Positions 16,692 to 24,670 of a stretch of DNA of 64,000 nt are shown piece after piece. Numbering within the stretch: position 1 is the first letter of the stretch; each line of letters begins with the position of its first letter. This stretch comes from Janthinobacterium sp. BJB426 (GTDB lineage: Bacteria; Pseudomonadota; Gammaproteobacteria; Burkholderiales; Burkholderiaceae_D), in assembly GCF_002735705.1 (NCBI RefSeq), contig NZ_PDZL01000009.1, forward strand, positions 1-64,000, in the 5' to 3' direction. The notes under the pieces were generated by a model that had not been told where the DNA came from, ran no database searches, and was given only the letters and a program-made list of their open reading frames with translations. The position numbers were made by a program, and so were the translations under genes.

Positions 16692-17381
16692 ATGCACACC
16701 ACACTGGACGCCGAGCGGGTCGGCCCCGCCTATACTGAGGACGGCATGCTGCTGGCGCGCCGCAAGACACGCGAGGCGATCGCCGCCATTGCCGCGCGCA
16801 TCCGCCCCGGCATGCTGGAAGAAGACGCCGTCGCCATGGCGAAGCAGGTGCTGCTGGACATGGGCCTGGCTCTGAGCTGGCATCCCACGCGCGTGCGCTT
16901 CGGCCGCAACACGCTCAAACCGATGAAGCGGGCCTCCGAGCCGGGCGTGATCCTGCAAGAGGACGATATTTTCTTCCTCGATATCGCCCCCCGTGTGCAG
17001 GCGTGGGAGGGCGATGGCGGCGCCACGTTTACGGTGGGCGACAGCGCGCAGCAGGCGGACTATGCCCACTGCGCGCGCGATGCCGAATGCCTGTTCCACC
17101 AGGTGCGCGCCGTGTGGCAGCGCGACAGGCTGACGGGACAAGCGCTGTATGCCTACGCAGAGGAGGAAGCGCGCAAGCTGGGCTGGGCGCTGAACTTTGA
17201 CCTCGGCGGCCACCGCGTGTCCGATTTCCCGCACGCGACGATCTACGCGGGCGCGCTGGCCGACGCGGATTTTTCTCCGTCACCGATGCGCTGGATACTG
17301 GAAATCCATTTGCGCCATCCGACCTTGCCGTATGGCGCATTTTTCGAGGACATGCTGCTCGATGATAACTACTATGCTTAA
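16692..17381 (+). CDS. M24-family metallopeptidase (Xaa-Pro peptidase-like)
   Basis: 229 residues, just the pita-bread catalytic domain. All five M24 metal ligands can be placed: D in FFLDIAP, D in WEGDGGATFTVG, H in FPHATI, E in ILEIHL and E in FFEDML. It is shorter than aminopeptidase P (no N-terminal domain) and more divergent than methionine aminopeptidase, so the peptide substrate is uncertain; creatinase-like non-peptidase activity is possible. The 128 bases before it hold no clear promoter. It overlaps the convergent secreted-protein gene by 4 bases. Confidence 0.82.
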   Translation: MHTTLDAERVGPAYTEDGMLLARRKTREAIAAIAARIRPGMLEEDAVAMAKQVLLDMGLALSWHPTRVRFGRNTLKPMKRASEPGVILQEDDIFFLDIAPRVQAWEGDGGATFTVGDSAQQADYAHCARDAECLFHQVRAVWQRDRLTGQALYAYAEEEARKLGWALNFDLGGHRVSDFPHATIYAGALADADFSPSPMRWILEIHLRHPTLPYGAFFEDMLLDDNYYA

Positions 17382-18457
17382 TTCTTCGGCAGCAAATCGC
17401 TGAGCGCAGCGCGGCCTTTGACGGTGAGGAAGGGGCCGACCTTGCTGTAGGGCAGTAAAAAGTCATTTTCGCAGCCGCTGCCGTTCGAGTCTTCCCAGAA
17501 GGACACGCCTTCCGGCTTCAGGGACAGGTGGAAGCGGCCGCGGCCGTCGTAATCCGTGCCCTTGCACTCGGCGTCGATCTTGACGTCCTTGAAGAGGGCC
17601 TGGCGCAGGCGGTCCGGCAATTCGGCCTTGTCGTCGCCACCGCTGGCGCTGGCGCCAAACCAGTTCCACACGTCCGTTTCCTGGCCCGTTTTCACGTCCC
17701 AAGTGCGGAACTTGATGGAGATGCCGCTGGCGCCATAGCCGGCCGCCCAGCGGTAGAATTTGATCGTCACCCAGCGCGGCGACCAGTAAGTGGGCTCCGC
17801 ATACACTTCGTCTTCCGTCGTGAAACCGTTGCGGCCCAGGTATTCGCGGCGCGTCGCATAGAAGTCTTCCAGGTCCTTCTTGTTCTTCGCCAGCACGGCG
17901 CGCAGCTGCGTATTGATTTTCGCGATGCCATCGCCGGGCGCGATCAGTTCCACCGTGATGGTGTCGCCCACTTGCAGGTTGCGGTATTGCCTGCCTTCAA
18001 AGGTAACGGGTTTACTTACCTTGGTGCTGGGAAACGCTTCCAGCGCCAGGTTGTAGGCATCGCTGGCGCACGATGGATGTTCGCGGTCGCCCGCCGCTTC
18101 CAGCAAGGTCAAGGCCACGGGCAGGGTCTTGCCGCTTTTCGGGTCCGTCCATGTGCCGGTGACCTTGTCGTTTTGCGGGGTATCCAGGCTCCACGTGCCT
18201 GTCGTGTCGCCCTTGGCGTCGAGTTCCTGCCACAGCGCCTTGCCGTTCGGCTTGGAGAGCATGATCGGCGTCTTGTAGCGCGTGTAGTAATAATTGCCGC
18301 TGCGGTCAGACCCTTGCGTGGGGCTGGGCTGGTTGAAGCAGGCCACGATATTGGCTCTGCCCACGGTGCCCTGCCATACCCCTTGCACGGGCGCATCGCC
18401 AGCCATGGCGATATGGAAGGCGGGCAGGGTCAGGCAAGCAAACAGAAAGCGGCGCAT
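17378..18457 (-). CDS. Secreted hypothetical protein, 359 aa
   Basis: The N-terminal signal peptide (about 1-19, MRRFLFACLTLPAFHIAMAG) predicts export. The mature protein is rich in strands and aromatic residues. An N-terminal part (about 20-130) has a lipocalin-like GVWQGTVGRANIVACF start with repeated G-T-W segments (TTGTWSLD, VTGTWTDPKSGK). The C-terminal half ends with a conserved-looking DYDGRGRFHLSLKPEGVSF and GPFLTVKGRAALSDLLPKN. Four cysteines may form disulfides. I do not recognise the family. AGAGG precedes the ATG. Confidence 0.65.
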   Translation of the reverse strand: MRRFLFACLTLPAFHIAMAGDAPVQGVWQGTVGRANIVACFNQPSPTQGSDRSGNYYYTRYKTPIMLSKPNGKALWQELDAKGDTTGTWSLDTPQNDKVTGTWTDPKSGKTLPVALTLLEAAGDREHPSCASDAYNLALEAFPSTKVSKPVTFEGRQYRNLQVGDTITVELIAPGDGIAKINTQLRAVLAKNKKDLEDFYATRREYLGRNGFTTEDEVYAEPTYWSPRWVTIKFYRWAAGYGASGISIKFRTWDVKTGQETDVWNWFGASASGGDDKAELPDRLRQALFKDVKIDAECKGTDYDGRGRFHLSLKPEGVSFWEDSNGSGCENDFLLPYSKVGPFLTVKGRAALSDLLPKN

Positions 18458-18523
18458 CGGTTAATCCTCTCGTGGGCGAAGGCCGATTTTACATGGCCGC
18501 GCCCACGAGATGCCACACGTCAA

Positions 18524-19558
18524 CTATGGGCGTGGAGGTTCCTGCGCCACGACGGCCATTGCCGCGCCCAGGTATTGCAGCATGGCCCCGTTGACAAAGC
18601 TGCCTTCCATCAGACGCGGTTCCTGCTGGTGCGCCTGGCGGAACTTCAGCTGCGTGGCCGGGGCCGTGCCCGCGTAGGAGCGGAACAGTTCCAGCCACTG
18701 CCGCGCCAGTTGCAGCACGGCCGGGTCGGTGGGCGGCGTGCGCGCATCGATGGCGGCGCGCACGGCGGCGATCAGGGCGGGCCACTCGCCCGAGCGCTTG
18801 CCGTAGTTGGCCACCAGGTGTGCGTACTCCTGCTCATTGAGGAAGGGCCGGTACAGCGCGATGCGCGCTGCATTGAAGGCGGCCAGGATGAACTGCATCA
18901 AGTCCGCATCGATGCTGGTCGTCGCTTGCATCGAGGGTTCCTGCGCATGCATGTCGTTCAGGCGCGCGAACAGGCCAGGGTGGGCGCCTGTGTCGCGCAC
19001 CAGCTTGACCATCCATTCCGTGGCCAGCGCCTGCGCCCGCGCATCGTCGGGACCAGCGCCCGTCGCCTGCAGCGCGCGTACCCTGGCGACGAGCGCCTTC
19101 CATTCCTGTTCCACGGCCGCATCGGACAGCAGCGGCAGTTGTTGCAGTTCTTCGTGAGTAAAGTATTTGTCGTACATGGTCATCAACTCCATAGTGGTGA
19201 GCCACTCGGCCAGTTCCGGCGCCTGCCCCTGCGCCAGTTGCGCTTGCAGGCTGCACAGGCGTTCGCGCAAGGTGGAAGCTTGCGCGATCTGGCGTTCCAG
19301 CATGGCGATTTGCTGCGCCACGATGGAATGCAAAGGCAGATCCGGGCCAGCGAGGGCGTTGGCGATATCGGCCAGCGACAGCCCGAACTTGCGCAGCGCC
19401 ATGATCCGGTGCAGCCGGTCCATGTCGCCGTGCTGGTACAGGCGGTAGCCAGCCTGCGTGCGCGCCGAAGGCGAGAGCAGGCCGATGCTGTCGTAATGGT
19501 GCAGGGTGCGGATAGTCAGGCCCGTGAGCCTGGCCAGTTCCCCGATTTTTAACAGCAT
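18524..19558 (-). CDS. MerR-family regulator with large C-terminal domain
   Basis: 344 residues. Residues 1-70 are a MerR winged HTH (LKIGELARLTGLTIRTLHHYDSIGLLSPSARTQAGYRLY), followed by the dimer coiled coil (about 75-118). A C-terminal all-helical region of over 200 residues resembles the drug-binding TipAS-type domain (MTMYDKYFTHEELQQLPL is typical of its start), apparently in two copies or an enlarged version. Such regulators bind hydrophobic toxins and activate efflux or themselves. GGAG 6 bases upstream fixes the ATG at 19558. A perfect palindrome in a MerR-type promoter lies 40 bases upstream, so autoregulation is likely. Confidence 0.85.
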   Translation of the reverse strand: MLLKIGELARLTGLTIRTLHHYDSIGLLSPSARTQAGYRLYQHGDMDRLHRIMALRKFGLSLADIANALAGPDLPLHSIVAQQIAMLERQIAQASTLRERLCSLQAQLAQGQAPELAEWLTTMELMTMYDKYFTHEELQQLPLLSDAAVEQEWKALVARVRALQATGAGPDDARAQALATEWMVKLVRDTGAHPGLFARLNDMHAQEPSMQATTSIDADLMQFILAAFNAARIALYRPFLNEQEYAHLVANYGKRSGEWPALIAAVRAAIDARTPPTDPAVLQLARQWLELFRSYAGTAPATQLKFRQAHQQEPRLMEGSFVNGAMLQYLGAAMAVVAQEPPRP

Positions 19559-19598
19559 CGTCGTCTCCTTGTCTTCAGTGCGTACCGCCACGATGGCG

Positions 19599-19620
19599 CC
19601 TGACGTAACGTCAGGGTCAA
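19599..19620 (-). promoter_or_regulatory. MerR-type promoter with palindromic operator
   Basis: On the minus strand TTGACC (-35, 19620-19615) runs into CCTGACGTTACGTCAGG, a perfect 8+1+8 palindrome at 19599-19615. A dyad placed between -35 and -10 is the hallmark of MerR-family promoters, usually with a 19-bp spacer; a weak CATCGT lies at that distance. The MerR gene starts about 40 bases downstream, consistent with autoregulation. Confidence 0.65.
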
Positions 19621-19665
19621 GCAAGAATGTAGCAGAAGAGCCAAAAAAACCCGTAAAAGAATCCG

Positions 19666-19694
19666 TTGACCTTCATTTTTTTGTACGGTATATT
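19666..19694 (+). promoter_or_regulatory. Predicted promoter P1 of the sugar operon
   Basis: TTGACC (19666-19671), 17-bp spacer, TATATT (19689-19694). The motif TTTGTACG (19680-19687) sits in the spacer directly ahead of the -10. It would give a leader of nearly 200 bases before the first gene, in which I see no convincing short gene. Confidence 0.5.
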
Positions 19695-19826
19695 TATAAA
19701 ACCGAATGGCAACTACAGCAAAAGAAACAGGTTCGGGCCAGGTGGCATGATGGAGTAATCGTTGTGCGGCGCAGCAAGAAGCGCCATTGGCAGGGCTGGA
19801 AAGACAATCCGCACAGACGGATTTTT

Positions 19827-19856
19827 TTCACAGTTGGTTTGTACGTTAAATATAAT
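19827..19856 (+). promoter_or_regulatory. Predicted promoter P2 of the sugar operon
   Basis: TTCACA (19827-19832), 18-bp spacer, consensus TATAAT (19851-19856), 38 bases before the ATG of the first gene. The same TTTGTACG motif (19838-19845) lies in the spacer. Binding of the operon's GntR regulator there would block RNA polymerase. Confidence 0.6.
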
Positions 19857-19894
19857 ATGCCACCGGCAAGATCCGGGAGGCGAGAGGGACGACC

Positions 19895-20908
19895 ATGATG
19901 AAAAGTATCGTTTGCGATACGCCCGGCAGTTTGCGCATGGAGCAGCGCCCCGTGCCCGTGCCCGGCGAGGGTGAAGTGCTGCTGCGCATACGCCGCGTCG
20001 GCATCTGCGGTACCGACATGCATATCTTCCGCGGCACCCAGCCTTTCCTCAGCTATCCGCGCGTGATGGGCCATGAATTGTCCGGCCATATCGACAGCGC
20101 GCCAGCCGGCTCGCGCCTGGCCGTGGGCGACCAGGTCTATGTGATGCCCTACCTGTCATGCGGTACTTGCGTGGCCTGCCGCCAGGGCAAGACCAACTGC
20201 TGCACCCGCATCGAAGTGCTGGGCGTGCACCGCGACGGCGGCATGACCGAATACCTGGCGCTGCCCGAGCGCTTTGTCTTCAAGACGGAAGGCATCTCGC
20301 TCGACGACGCGGCCATGATCGAATTTCTCGCCATCGGCGCGCACGCCGTCAAGCGCGGCGCGGTCGATGCCGGCAAGCGCGTGCTGGTGGTGGGCGCCGG
20401 CCCGATCGGCATGGCCGTGATGCTGTTCGCATCGTTGAAAGGCGCCGACGTGACGGTGCTCGATGGCCGCGCCGACCGCCTGCAGTTCTGCCGCGATGCG
20501 CTCGGTATCACCCGCACGGTGCAGCTGGGCGAGGGCGACAAGGAACAGCTGTCGGACGCCACCGGCGGTGAATTTTTCGACGTGGTGTTTGACGCCACCG
20601 GCAATATCGCCGCCATGGAGCGGGGCCTCGACTTCGTCGCCCACGGCGGGGCCTATGTGCTGGTATCCATCGTGCGCGACCGCCTGTCCTTTTCCGATCC
20701 CGAATTCCACAAGCGCGAAACGACCTTGCTGGGCAGCCGCAACGCCACCGTTGACGATTTCGAGGAAGTGGTGGCGGCCATGAAGGCGGGCAAAGTACCC
20801 ACCGCGCTGCTCAATACCCACCGCACCACGCTCGATGAATTTACCGGCGTGCTCGATCGCTGGATGCAGCCCGAGGCGGGCGTCATCAAGGCCATCGTCG
20901 AGGTCTGA
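19895..20908 (+). CDS. Zn-dependent alcohol dehydrogenase (L-galactonate 5-dehydrogenase-like)
   Basis: 337 residues of the medium-chain dehydrogenase family. Catalytic zinc ligands are in GICGTDMH and MGHELSGH, and the structural zinc site is the four-cysteine run CGTCVACRQGKTNCC. The NAD-binding motif is VVGAGPIGMAVM. In the sugar-acid branch of this family (LgoD/YjjN, idonate dehydrogenase) the enzyme oxidises a secondary hydroxyl of an aldonate. Next to a UxaB-like reductase and a UxaA-like dehydratase, oxidation of L-galactonate to D-tagaturonate is a good hypothesis. GAGGGACGACC precedes the start; ATG 19898 is an equal alternative. First gene of the operon. Confidence 0.85.
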   Translation: MMKSIVCDTPGSLRMEQRPVPVPGEGEVLLRIRRVGICGTDMHIFRGTQPFLSYPRVMGHELSGHIDSAPAGSRLAVGDQVYVMPYLSCGTCVACRQGKTNCCTRIEVLGVHRDGGMTEYLALPERFVFKTEGISLDDAAMIEFLAIGAHAVKRGAVDAGKRVLVVGAGPIGMAVMLFASLKGADVTVLDGRADRLQFCRDALGITRTVQLGEGDKEQLSDATGGEFFDVVFDATGNIAAMERGLDFVAHGGAYVLVSIVRDRLSFSDPEFHKRETTLLGSRNATVDDFEEVVAAMKAGKVPTALLNTHRTTLDEFTGVLDRWMQPEAGVIKAIVEV

Positions 20909-20909
20909 G

Positions 20910-22046
20910 ATGAGCGATCTCAACCCCATACTGCAATTTGGCACCAGCCGCTTCCTGCAGGCGCACGCCGACCTGTTCGTCAGCGAAGCGGCCAAGGCAG
21001 GCGAGGCGCTGGGCCATATCACCATCGTGCAGACCACGCACAGCGCGCAGGGCGCGGCGCGGGTGGCGGCGTTTCGCCAGGCCGGCGGCTACCCGGTGCG
21101 CATCCGCGGCTGGCAGGACGGCGCGCAAGTCGATGAAGAGCGCCGTGCCGACGCCGTCACGCAAGCGTGGCAAGCCGGCAGCGACTGGCGGCAGGTGCGC
21201 GATGCGGCCGTGGCCGCGCGCGTGATCATCTCGAATACGGGCGACACGGGCTACCAGCTCGATGACGCCGACCACGCCGGCATGCTCGACGGCGCGGCCG
21301 TTCCCGCCAGCTTTCCCGCCAAGCTGCTGGTGCTGCTGCACGGTCGCTTCCTGGCCGGCGCCGCGCCCCTCTCGATCTTCCCGTGCGAACTGGTGGCCGA
21401 CAACGGTCATGTACTGTGCCAGGTGGTCGTGACACTGGCGCGGCAGTGGCAAGTCTCGCCAGACGCCATCGCCTACCTGGAAACGGGCTGTTTGTGGATC
21501 AATTCCCTCGTCGACCGCATCGTTTCCGAAGCGATTGAACCGATAGGCGCGGTGGCCGAGCCCTATGCGCTGTGGGCCATCGAGGCACAGGAAGGCATGC
21601 TGCTGCCGTGCCGCCACCCGCAACTGGTGGTGACGGGCAGCCTGCGCGACTATGAACAGCGCAAACTGTTTTTGCTCAACCTGGGCCACACCTATCTGGC
21701 GCAACTGTGGCTGGAACGGGGCAGTCCGGTCGGCATGACGGTGCGCGAGGCGATGGACGATGGCGCCATGCGCGCCGCGCTAGAAGCCCTGTGGAACGAG
21801 GAAGTGCTGCCCGTGTTTGCCGCCATGGGGGCGCGGCACGGTGACGCCGCGCTGGCCTATGTGGCGCAGGTCAGGGAACGCTTCGGCAATCCCTTCCTCG
21901 CGCACCGCCTGGCAGACATCGCCCAGCATCACGCCGGCAAGATCGCGCGCCGCATGGCGCCCGTGGCGGCGCTGGCGCGGCAACTGTGTCCCGCCCTGGC
22001 GCAGCCGCGCCTGCGCGCCATGCTGGCGCCGGGAGCGCAGCCATGA
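20910..22046 (+). CDS. Mannitol dehydrogenase-family oxidoreductase (UxaB/UxuB-like)
   Basis: 378-residue long-chain polyol dehydrogenase. The N-terminal FGTSRFLQAHADLFVSEA is the nucleotide-binding region as in tagaturonate and fructuronate reductases. The catalytic K-x4-N-x2-H motif is KLFLLNLGH. These enzymes reduce D-tagaturonate to D-altronate or D-fructuronate to D-mannonate with NADH. The ATG at 20910 is 1 base after the stop of the Zn dehydrogenase, so the two are co-translated. With the downstream UxaA-type genes it completes a tagaturonate-altronate-KDG route. It is shorter than E. coli UxaB (about 480), so the substrate is tentative. Confidence 0.8.
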   Translation: MSDLNPILQFGTSRFLQAHADLFVSEAAKAGEALGHITIVQTTHSAQGAARVAAFRQAGGYPVRIRGWQDGAQVDEERRADAVTQAWQAGSDWRQVRDAAVAARVIISNTGDTGYQLDDADHAGMLDGAAVPASFPAKLLVLLHGRFLAGAAPLSIFPCELVADNGHVLCQVVVTLARQWQVSPDAIAYLETGCLWINSLVDRIVSEAIEPIGAVAEPYALWAIEAQEGMLLPCRHPQLVVTGSLRDYEQRKLFLLNLGHTYLAQLWLERGSPVGMTVREAMDDGAMRAALEALWNEEVLPVFAAMGARHGDAALAYVAQVRERFGNPFLAHRLADIAQHHAGKIARRMAPVAALARQLCPALAQPRLRAMLAPGAQP

Positions 22047-22160
22047 ACGCCCCGGTTAACGCAGTTGTTTCTTTTTCGGCATGCCGATCCAATCCGATAT
22101 CGACTAAAATGGCCCACTCATCCACTTTCCCTTTCGCTGGCATAGCGCGTTCATTCATCC

Positions 22161-23078
22161 ATGTCCAAACCCGCCACCGTCTTCAAGCGCAGTACCAATC
22201 TGCTGTTGCAATTTCTCGCCGAGAATGTCGCAGTGGGCGAGATGCTGCCGACGGAGCAGTTCCTGACCACCATCTGCCAGGGCAGCCGCACGGCGATCCG
22301 CAGCGCGATCGCCTACCTGTCGACGCGGCGGCTGATCGCCAGCCCGGCGGACCGGCGCTTGCTGCGCAAACCCATACCGGGCGACTACTTCGATATCTCC
22401 GAATTGCAGTCGGGGGCGGAGCGCATCCAGCAAGTGCTGATGGAACGCGTGTACCAGCGCGACATGCCGCCCGGCGCGGAATTTTCGGAAGCGGAGCTGG
22501 CGCGCGAGGCGGGCGCCAGTACCGTCAGCGTGCGCGAATTCCTGATCGGTTTTTCGCGCTTCGGCCTGATCGAAAAGAAACCGCGCGGCGGCTGGCGCTT
22601 GTGCGCGTTCGACCGCTCGTTTGCCACCGAACTGGCGGACATGCGGCGCATGTTCGAGATGGCGGCCGTGGAGCAATTTGCGCACCTGCCGCATGGCGAT
22701 CCCGCGTATGCGGAACTGGCGCGGCTGATCAAGCAGCACGAGAAGCTGGCGGCCAGGATAGACACGCGCCACAACGCCTTTCCGGCGCTGGACCGCGAGT
22801 TCCACACCTTTCTCATCGGCTTGCTGAACAACCGCTTCGCGCAGGGCTTCTACGATATCGTCTCGTTTGTCTTCCACTATCACTACCAGTGGGACAAGGG
22901 CGAGGAAAAGGGCCGCAATCAGTACGCGGTGCAGGAGCACCTGGCGATTCTGCGCGCGCTGGCGGAGCACGACATACCGAAGGCGCTCGAGGGCATGCGC
23001 TCGCACCTCGATTCCTCGCGCCGCACCATGCTGTCGTCGATCGGCACGCGCGAAAAACTGAGCCAGCCGGGCGCCTAG
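22161..23078 (+). CDS. GntR/FCD-family regulator with two winged helices
   Basis: 305 residues. A standard GntR winged helix with FCD ligand domain is present (wHTH about 86-150: MPPGAEFSEAELAREAGASTVSVREFL; FCD about 152-290 with metal ligands in DREFH and later histidines). Ahead of it, residues 12-75 form a second GntR-like winged helix (VGEMLPTEQFLTTICQGSRTAIRSAIAYL). FadR-type regulators normally have one. It lies inside the catabolic operon, 114 bases after the preceding gene, and is the likely sugar-acid-responsive repressor of the two promoters at 19666-19856. Confidence 0.88.
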   Translation: MSKPATVFKRSTNLLLQFLAENVAVGEMLPTEQFLTTICQGSRTAIRSAIAYLSTRRLIASPADRRLLRKPIPGDYFDISELQSGAERIQQVLMERVYQRDMPPGAEFSEAELAREAGASTVSVREFLIGFSRFGLIEKKPRGGWRLCAFDRSFATELADMRRMFEMAAVEQFAHLPHGDPAYAELARLIKQHEKLAARIDTRHNAFPALDREFHTFLIGLLNNRFAQGFYDIVSFVFHYHYQWDKGEEKGRNQYAVQEHLAILRALAEHDIPKALEGMRSHLDSSRRTMLSSIGTREKLSQPGA

Positions 23079-23103
23079 CCATCTTTGCCGGGGAGGGTGC
23101 GCC

Positions 23104-23439
23104 ATGAGCCTCGCTTCCCAGCCTGCCAGCCTGCTGCTGATGTCGCCCGAAGATAACTGCCTGATCGCCAGGACAGCCCTGGCCAGCGGCGACGTCGTCG
23201 CCATCGATGGCTTGCCCGTCACCCTGGCGCAAAATATTCACATCGGCCACAAGGTGGCGCGCCGCGCGCTGGCCGTGGGCGACAAGGTGCTGCGCTACGG
23301 CGCCCTGATCGGCAGCATCACGGCCCCCGTCGCCATCGGCGAGCATATCCACACGCACAACCTGGCAAGCGATTACATCCCCACGTTTACCCTGGGCCAG
23401 GACGGCCACCACTTCCTGGACAAGGACGACCAAGCATGA
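23104..23439 (+). CDS. UxaA-family dehydratase, small subunit (SAF domain)
   Basis: 111 residues equivalent to the N-terminal SAF domain of altronate dehydratase: DNCLIARTALASGDVV, IHIGHKVARRALAVGDKVLRYG and GEHIHTHNL are the typical segments, including the histidines that help bind the metal. In E. coli this is one chain with the large part; here it is split, overlapping the large-subunit gene by 4 bases. GGGGAGG precedes the ATG. Together they would dehydrate a sugar acid (L-fuconate, D-altronate or both). Confidence 0.87.
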   Translation: MSLASQPASLLLMSPEDNCLIARTALASGDVVAIDGLPVTLAQNIHIGHKVARRALAVGDKVLRYGALIGSITAPVAIGEHIHTHNLASDYIPTFTLGQDGHHFLDKDDQA

Positions 23440-24659
23440 ACGCTCCCGTGACGACACCCGCCCTGTCGGGCTACCTGCGCGCCGATGGCCGCAAGGGCAT
23501 CCGCAATATCGTGGTGGTGGCCTATATGGTCGAATGCGCGCACCACGTGGCGCGCCTGATGGTCAACGCCTTTCCCGGCCAGCCCGTGCACCTGATCGGC
23601 TTTACGGGCTGCTTCCCCAATGAATACGCGGACCAGGTGATGCGCCGCCTGCTGACGCACCCGAACGTGGGCGCCGTGCTGCTGGTCTCCCTGGGCTGCG
23701 AAGGTTTCAACAAATACGGCCTCTCCAGCGCCGTGGCCGACAGCGACCGCCCCGTCCACACGATCACGATCCAGGAAAACAGCGGCACGCGCCCCAGCGT
23801 GAGCAGTGGTACGGAATGGATAGGCTGGGCGCTCGAGCACCTGGCGCAGCAGGAGCGCGTGCCGATGAGGATCGATGAACTGGTCGTCGCCACCATCTGC
23901 GGCGGTTCCGACAGCACCAGCGGCATCAGCGCCAACCCGGCCGTCGGCGTGGCATTCGACACCCTGATCGCGGCCGGCAGCCCCTGCATCTTCGAAGAGA
24001 CGGGCGAACTGGTCGGTTGCGAATACCACATGCAGCGGCGCGCCGTCAGCCCCGACCTGGGCAACGCCATCGTCGAGACCGTGGCCAAGGCGGCCCGCTA
24101 TTACACCATCATGGGCCATGGCAGCTTCTCGCCGGGGAACGCCGATGGCGGCCTCACCACGCAGGAAGAAAAGTCGCTGGGCGCCTACGCCAAGAGCGGT
24201 TCCTCGCCCATCGTCGGCATTTTGAAACCGGGCGACCAGCCGGCCGGCGGCGGCCTGTACCTGCTCGACGTGGTGCCGGACGGCGAGCCGCGCTTCGGTT
24301 TTCCGAACGTGTCGGACAACGCGGAAATCGTCGAACTCATTTCCTGCGGTGCCCACATCACCTTGTTCACTACCGGCCGCGGCTCCGTCGTGGGTTCGGC
24401 GATTTCACCCGTCATCAAGGTGTGCGCCAACCCGCAAACCTTCGAGCGCCTGGCCGACGACATGGATATCAACGCCGGCAAGATACTCACGGGCGAAGCC
24501 ACCCTGGAAGAAGTAGGCGCGGAGATCGTCGCCGCCGTGCTGAACGTGGCCAACGGAGAACTGAGCCGCTCGGAAGACCTGGGGCACCAGGAATTCGTGC
24601 TGACCTATAAACAATTCGACGCGGTGGGGCCAGGCTGTTTCCCATTGCGCGCAGCGTGA
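23436..24659 (+). CDS. UxaA-family dehydratase, large subunit
   Basis: 407 residues corresponding to the catalytic C-terminal part of altronate/galactarate dehydratases: GYLRADGRKGIRN at the start, CGGSDSTSGISANPAVG, MGHGSFSPGNADGG and TTGRGSVVGSAISPVIKV later. It beta-eliminates water from an aldonate to give a 2-keto-3-deoxy acid. No enolase-superfamily or IlvD-type fuconate dehydratase is encoded in the cluster, so this complex is the only candidate for that step. Substrate preference is not deducible from sequence. Confidence 0.87.
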   Translation: MNAPVTTPALSGYLRADGRKGIRNIVVVAYMVECAHHVARLMVNAFPGQPVHLIGFTGCFPNEYADQVMRRLLTHPNVGAVLLVSLGCEGFNKYGLSSAVADSDRPVHTITIQENSGTRPSVSSGTEWIGWALEHLAQQERVPMRIDELVVATICGGSDSTSGISANPAVGVAFDTLIAAGSPCIFEETGELVGCEYHMQRRAVSPDLGNAIVETVAKAARYYTIMGHGSFSPGNADGGLTTQEEKSLGAYAKSGSSPIVGILKPGDQPAGGGLYLLDVVPDGEPRFGFPNVSDNAEIVELISCGAHITLFTTGRGSVVGSAISPVIKVCANPQTFERLADDMDINAGKILTGEATLEEVGAEIVAAVLNVANGELSRSEDLGHQEFVLTYKQFDAVGPGCFPLRAA

Positions 24660-24670
24660 GGGCCGGGTTC

